Shown: positions 60,981 to 64,000 of the stretch, one piece after another
Numbering within the stretch: the first letter of the stretch is position 1
Layout: every line of letters starts with the position of its first letter
Origin: DASTCZ01 sp035308165
GTDB lineage: Bacteria > Acidobacteriota > Terriglobia > Acidiferrales > UBA7541
NCBI GenBank assembly: GCA_035308165.1
Contig: DATGHC010000033.1
Span: 18,061-82,060 of the forward strand
Reading direction: 5' to 3'
DNA length: 64,000 nt
Position numbers and translations under genes: made by a program
Notes under the pieces: generated by a model
Seen by the model: the letters and a program-made list of their open reading frames with translations, nothing else
What the model was told of the DNA's origin: nothing
Database searches by the model: none

Positions 60981-61273
60981 GGTTTCTGGGGACGGCTGGT
61001 CTTGAACATTTTGAGCATCCGGTCGGTAATCAGGAATCCGCCCACCACGTTGCTGGTTGCCGCGACAATCGCTATCGTTCCCAGCACAACGGAAAGCTTG
61101 CTCTCGTGTCTTCCCGTCAGGAGAATCGCGCCTACAACCGCAATTGCGTCCAATGCATTGGTGAGCGACATCAAGGGCGTATGCAGCAGGGGAGCGATTC
61201 GCCGGATCACTTCAAAGCCAATGAAAGCAGCCAGCATGAATACGTAGAGGTCGGTTATCAAATCAAACTTCAT
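60977..61273 (-). CDS. pntAb: Transhydrogenase alpha subunit, membrane part
   Basis: The product is 98 residues with three to four helices (DLYVFMLAAFIGFEVIRRI, TPLMSLTNALDAIAVVGAIL, VLGTIAIVAATSNVVGGFLI), matching the dII membrane part that is joined to PntA in E. coli but separate here, as in Rhodospirillum. Overlaps of four bases on both sides show strict operon coupling. Confidence 0.92.
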   Translation of the reverse strand: MKFDLITDLYVFMLAAFIGFEVIRRIAPLLHTPLMSLTNALDAIAVVGAILLTGRHESKLSVVLGTIAIVAATSNVVGGFLITDRMLKMFKTSRPQKP

Positions 61274-62460
61274 GCTTGTTGAGCCCCCTTCGCCGCCGTT
61301 TCCAGCGCGGGCAATTTATAAAACTCCCGCACGCGGGCGTTCACCACTTCGCCGCCGCGTGTCAACAACGTATCCCGCGTTATCTCATCCCCGAGATTCA
61401 TCCCCATCTTTCCATCTTTCATCAGGTGCAGCAGGAACGCGCACACGTTCTTCGCATACATCTGGCTGGCATGGTACGGAACGCTGCTGGCCACATTGAT
61501 TCCGCCGATGATGGTCACTCCGTGCTCGACTATTTTTTCGCCCGCTTTGGTCAGCTCGCAATTTCCGCCGCGCTCCGCCGCCAGATCTATGATCACCGAC
61601 CCTAGCGCCATGCCCCGGACCATTTCAGCGGTAATCAAAATGGGCGATTTTTTCCCCGGAATTACCGCGGCGGAAATCACCACATCGCTCTCCACCACCA
61701 CTCGTCCCAGGAGCTCGCGTTGCTTCTGATAAAACGACTCATCCTGCGGCCGCGCGTATCCTCGTGCGTCTTGGGCATCCGCGGCTTCGATGGGAAGTTC
61801 GACAAATCGCCCGCCCAGGCTCTGCACTTGCTCTTTGACCGCGGGCCTCACGTCGTATGCAGAAGTTATTGCCCCCAGCCTTCGCGCCGTGGCGATAGCC
61901 TGCAACCCAACCACGCCCGCTCCAATAATAAAAACGCGTGCAGGAGTGATGGTTCCCGCTGCCGTGGTCAGCATTGGAAAAATCTTCGGCAAGTGGTCAG
62001 CCGCGATTACCACGGCTTTATATCCACAGATTGTTCCCATGGACGAGAGCACATCCATGCCCTGCGCTCGCGTTGTCCGCGGCATCATCTCCACTGAAAA
62101 AGACGTTACCCCTGCGCTCGCGATTCCCTGTACGGTTTCCAGATTTCCCAGCGGGCGCAAAAACCCGATTAATATCTGGTCCTTGCGAAGCAGCGGCAGG
62201 TCGGCCTTGCCCGTCTTGTCATTCGACCCATAGCAAAGCACCTGCAGGATAATATCCGCGGTGCGAAACACCTCCGCCCTGTTTGCAAGAATTTTCACGC
62301 CCTTGGCCGTAAAATCGGCGTCGGTGTAGCCCGCTTCCACCCCCGCCCCGGCTTCCAACACAACTTCCAATCCCGCCTTCAGCAGTCCCGGAATCGCGCC
62401 TGGCGTCAGCGCCACTCGCCGCTCGCCCGGAAAACTTTCTTTTGGAACGCCGACGATCAT
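61270..62460 (-). CDS. pntAa: Transhydrogenase alpha subunit, NAD(H)-binding part
   Basis: The product is 396 residues, the soluble dI domain related to alanine dehydrogenase: VGVPKESFPGERRVALTPG at the N-terminus, then VFIIGAGVVGLQAIATARRL (Rossmann motif) and VVISAAVIPGKKSPILITAE. It binds NAD(H) and transfers hydride to PntB. I use ATG 62460; a TTG at 62463 just before it is in frame and could also be used. GAGGGA lies about 8 bases upstream. First gene of pntAa-pntAb-pntB. Confidence 0.92.
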   Translation of the reverse strand: MIVGVPKESFPGERRVALTPGAIPGLLKAGLEVVLEAGAGVEAGYTDADFTAKGVKILANRAEVFRTADIILQVLCYGSNDKTGKADLPLLRKDQILIGFLRPLGNLETVQGIASAGVTSFSVEMMPRTTRAQGMDVLSSMGTICGYKAVVIAADHLPKIFPMLTTAAGTITPARVFIIGAGVVGLQAIATARRLGAITSAYDVRPAVKEQVQSLGGRFVELPIEAADAQDARGYARPQDESFYQKQRELLGRVVVESDVVISAAVIPGKKSPILITAEMVRGMALGSVIIDLAAERGGNCELTKAGEKIVEHGVTIIGGINVASSVPYHASQMYAKNVCAFLLHLMKDGKMGMNLGDEITRDTLLTRGGEVVNARVREFYKLPALETAAKGAQQA

Positions 62461-62518
62461 CAATCCATCCCTCGATTGAAGTTACACGCGTTGTTTCTTA
62501 ACCGCGTCAAAAATTTTC

Positions 62519-63139
62519 TCACGAAGATTTCGCCGCTCCGCCTTTCAACGGCCCCCGGCAGACAAAAACAAATGCGGGCGGCAAGTTTCGCCAGACAATA
62601 CTATATTTTACGGACTTAAAGTAACGGAGAAGAACTCCTTTCAGTCGAAATATCTCGAACCGTCCGTTTTTCAACTGAACCCCTGTCAAATACCGGAATT
62701 GGGTGAAGACGCTCTTCTCGCTTAACACTTCCGCAAGTCCGCCCAGAAAGTTCTTCCGCTGCTCTTCGGTCATGAATGCCAGCGGAAGCGACGAGAGCGC
62801 CGCATCTACTTGCTTGAACCCTCTGCGCTCGATTTCCTCTCGTAAAATCTCGGCGCTGGCGTCTACCAACTCCAGCCGCGAATCGCTCACACTCGACTTT
62901 AGGTGACTCAAAAACCGCGGATTGATCTCAAACCCCAGTAGCCTGGCGCCATCGGGCATCCGGTTCAGCAGGCCCCGCGTCATCACCCCGGTGCCGCACC
63001 CCACCTCCACCACCACCCGCGCATTTTCCAGCGGCAGCGGCCTGAGCATCGCGTCTCTCAAAACGGGCGAGCTCGGCGCCACGGCGCCCACCGTTTTGAA
63101 ATCGGTGCGGGCCTCGTGCGTAAACGTTTTCAGGCTCAC
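62519..63139 (-). CDS. SAM-dependent methyltransferase (phospholipid N-methyltransferase-like)
   Basis: The product is about 206 residues. KTVGAVAPSSPVLRDAML and the SAM motif VVVEVGCGTGVMTRGLL, followed by LLGFEINPRFL, resemble bacterial phospholipid N-methyltransferase (PmtA-like) and related rRNA-adenine-like methyltransferases. SSLPLAFMTEEQRKNFL is in the catalytic region. The start is uncertain: I take GTG 63139, which has AAGGGATGGG upstream; a TTG at 63190 would add 17 residues. Substrate likely a phosphatidylethanolamine head group, by similarity only. Confidence 0.75.
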   Translation of the reverse strand: MSLKTFTHEARTDFKTVGAVAPSSPVLRDAMLRPLPLENARVVVEVGCGTGVMTRGLLNRMPDGARLLGFEINPRFLSHLKSSVSDSRLELVDASAEILREEIERRGFKQVDAALSSLPLAFMTEEQRKNFLGGLAEVLSEKSVFTQFRYLTGVQLKNGRFEIFRLKGVLLRYFKSVKYSIVWRNLPPAFVFVCRGPLKGGAAKSS

Positions 63140-63300
63140 TGGCTTATGCCCATCCCTTGAAACTCGGCCTGCGCATTGTATCAGCCTCAAGAGATGTTAG
63201 GTGCATCATCCTCTGTGAAGCTATAAACGCGAACGCGCGCGGATGGAAATTCTCGGTTTCAAGCGCCTCTTGCGCACCCAACAGGTCTAAAATTAGAGTC

Positions 63301-63444
63301 ATGCAGAAGAAGGTTTTCTGGGCTGCCTTCATGGCTCTTGGGGTTCTGGCCGATCTCACGTTGCCGCTCTGGTGGGCTTTGGCCGCAACCGTCCCCGCCG
63401 GCTTCCTCAGTTGGTGGATCGCTTATCGTAGCGACTGGTTCTGA
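63301..63444 (+). CDS. Small membrane protein, 47 residues
   Basis: ATG 63301 opens a frame encoding VFWAAFMALGVLADLTLPLW and then WALAATVPAGFLSWWIAY, two short hydrophobic stretches that could be a hairpin in the membrane. The ribosome site is poor (AAATTAGAGTC). Its codon use is normal. I recognise no family. Confidence 0.4.
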   Translation: MQKKVFWAAFMALGVLADLTLPLWWALAATVPAGFLSWWIAYRSDWF

Positions 63445-63662
63445 TTTGCGCCGGGGATTTTCGTTCCACTCATTCTAGTTTTGTAGATCAGAAGTTCATC
63501 CCGCGGTCCATCGTCTCCTGACTTGCAGATTCGTTACCAGGTCCCTAGGGTGTCGCAGCTTAAGCACCAACAATCAGCTCTTAAGTTTTCAGGAGTCTTA
63601 ACCCCCGAAGCTCTCGCCGTCTTCCAGCAGATTCGTCTCACCTTGCTTTACAATGTTGCCCC

Positions 63663-64000
63663 GTGTCCGCCGCTTCCAAACTCGACCGCCTGAGCGTCGT
63701 CCTCGTGGGCACACGCAACCCTCTCAACATTGGCGCCGCGGCCCGCGCCCTGAGCAACTTTGGCGTGCAAAATTTGCGCGTAGTCACTCCTTTTGACCCC
63801 GCATTCCGCGAAGCCCGTTCCGCCATTGGCGCTTCCGACCTGCTCGCCAGCGCCCAAGGATTCGCCACCGTTCCCGAGGCCGTCGCGGATTGCACACTGG
63901 TCGTCGGCACCACCGCGGTTCGCCACCGCGCATTGCACCAGCCGCTACGGCGCCTCGAAGAGGGCGCTCGTCTCATCCGCAAACAACTCAGATCAGCACG
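63663..64000 (+). CDS. SpoU/TrmH-family RNA methyltransferase, TrmJ-like (partial)
   Basis: GTG 63663 begins a frame open to the window end (112 full codons). LSVVLVGTRNPLNIGAAARA followed by LSNFGVQNLRVVTP is the SPOUT N-terminal signature of TrmJ-type enzymes, and DCTLVVGTTAV continues it. Such enzymes 2'-O-methylate tRNA position 32 in E. coli. No ATG lies in frame nearby. The C-terminal SPOUT knot is beyond the window, so the precise target is open. Confidence 0.85.
   Translation, partial: MSAASKLDRLSVVLVGTRNPLNIGAAARALSNFGVQNLRVVTPFDPAFREARSAIGASDLLASAQGFATVPEAVADCTLVVGTTAVRHRALHQPLRRLEEGARLIRKQLRSA

Overview
The window is 64 kb of GC-rich, densely coded bacterial chromosome. It has no phage, insertion sequence, CRISPR or plasmid genes. 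The gene mix fits the Acidobacteriota (Terriglobia/Koribacter-like soil bacteria): a large soluble Hanks kinase with TolB-like and TPR parts, a VPS10/BNR-repeat secreted protein, DUF3300 and FecR/DUF6600 secreted proteins with Gly/Pro/Asn-rich tails, DUF4139, and many small secreted proteins of unknown function. This placement is inferred from gene content; there is no rRNA in the window.

Layout. 0-2 kb: a cut gene end, then a DUF47 (PhoU-like) regulator with a PiT phosphate transporter. 2.4-6.3 kb: secreted protein, SRPBCC protein, Hsp20, DUF3300 protein. 6.6-12.4 kb: Ser/Thr kinase (minus), VOC protein, two small secreted proteins and an internally duplicated membrane protein. 12.6-20.4 kb: class V aminotransferase, two small unknown genes, AI-2E family permease, DUF4139 protein, S9 peptidase (minus). 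20.5-25.6 kb: a four-gene trehalose operon. 25.65-25.82 kb: remnant of a protein kinase. 25.9-28.3 kb: Lon-like protease. 28.4-31.6 kb: secreted protein, coiled-coil membrane protein and queF (all minus). 31.7-35.6 kb: zinc-ribbon protein with a coupled short upstream ORF, then a BNR-repeat protein. 35.6-41.8 kb: trans-4-hydroxy-L-proline catabolic operon. 41.9 kb: tRNA-Glu(CTC). 42.2-50.6 kb: unknown protein, then two FecR/DUF6600 proteins flanking an NtrB/NtrC-type pair. 50.7-62.5 kb (all minus): SPFH protein, an MdtABC-like RND efflux operon, and a split three-gene proton-translocating transhydrogenase. 62.5-64 kb: methyltransferase, 47-residue membrane protein, and the start of a TrmJ/SpoU-type RNA methyltransferase.

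Most notable is the trehalose operon. Its first gene joins a membrane-anchored extracytoplasmic sensor and a HAMP-like segment to a GT20 trehalose-6-phosphate synthase domain. OtsB, a DUF5752 protein and a TreT-like GT4 trehalose synthase follow, each overlapping its neighbour by 4 bases, with two TTG starts. A near-consensus sigma-54 promoter lies about 107 bp upstream. This suggests an osmolyte module controlled both in transcription and, possibly, directly by a membrane signal acting on the enzyme. The second notable region is the FecR/DUF6600 pair flanking a sigma-54-type two-component system. Smaller points are a hairpin that would cover the queF ribosome binding site and the kinase remnant.
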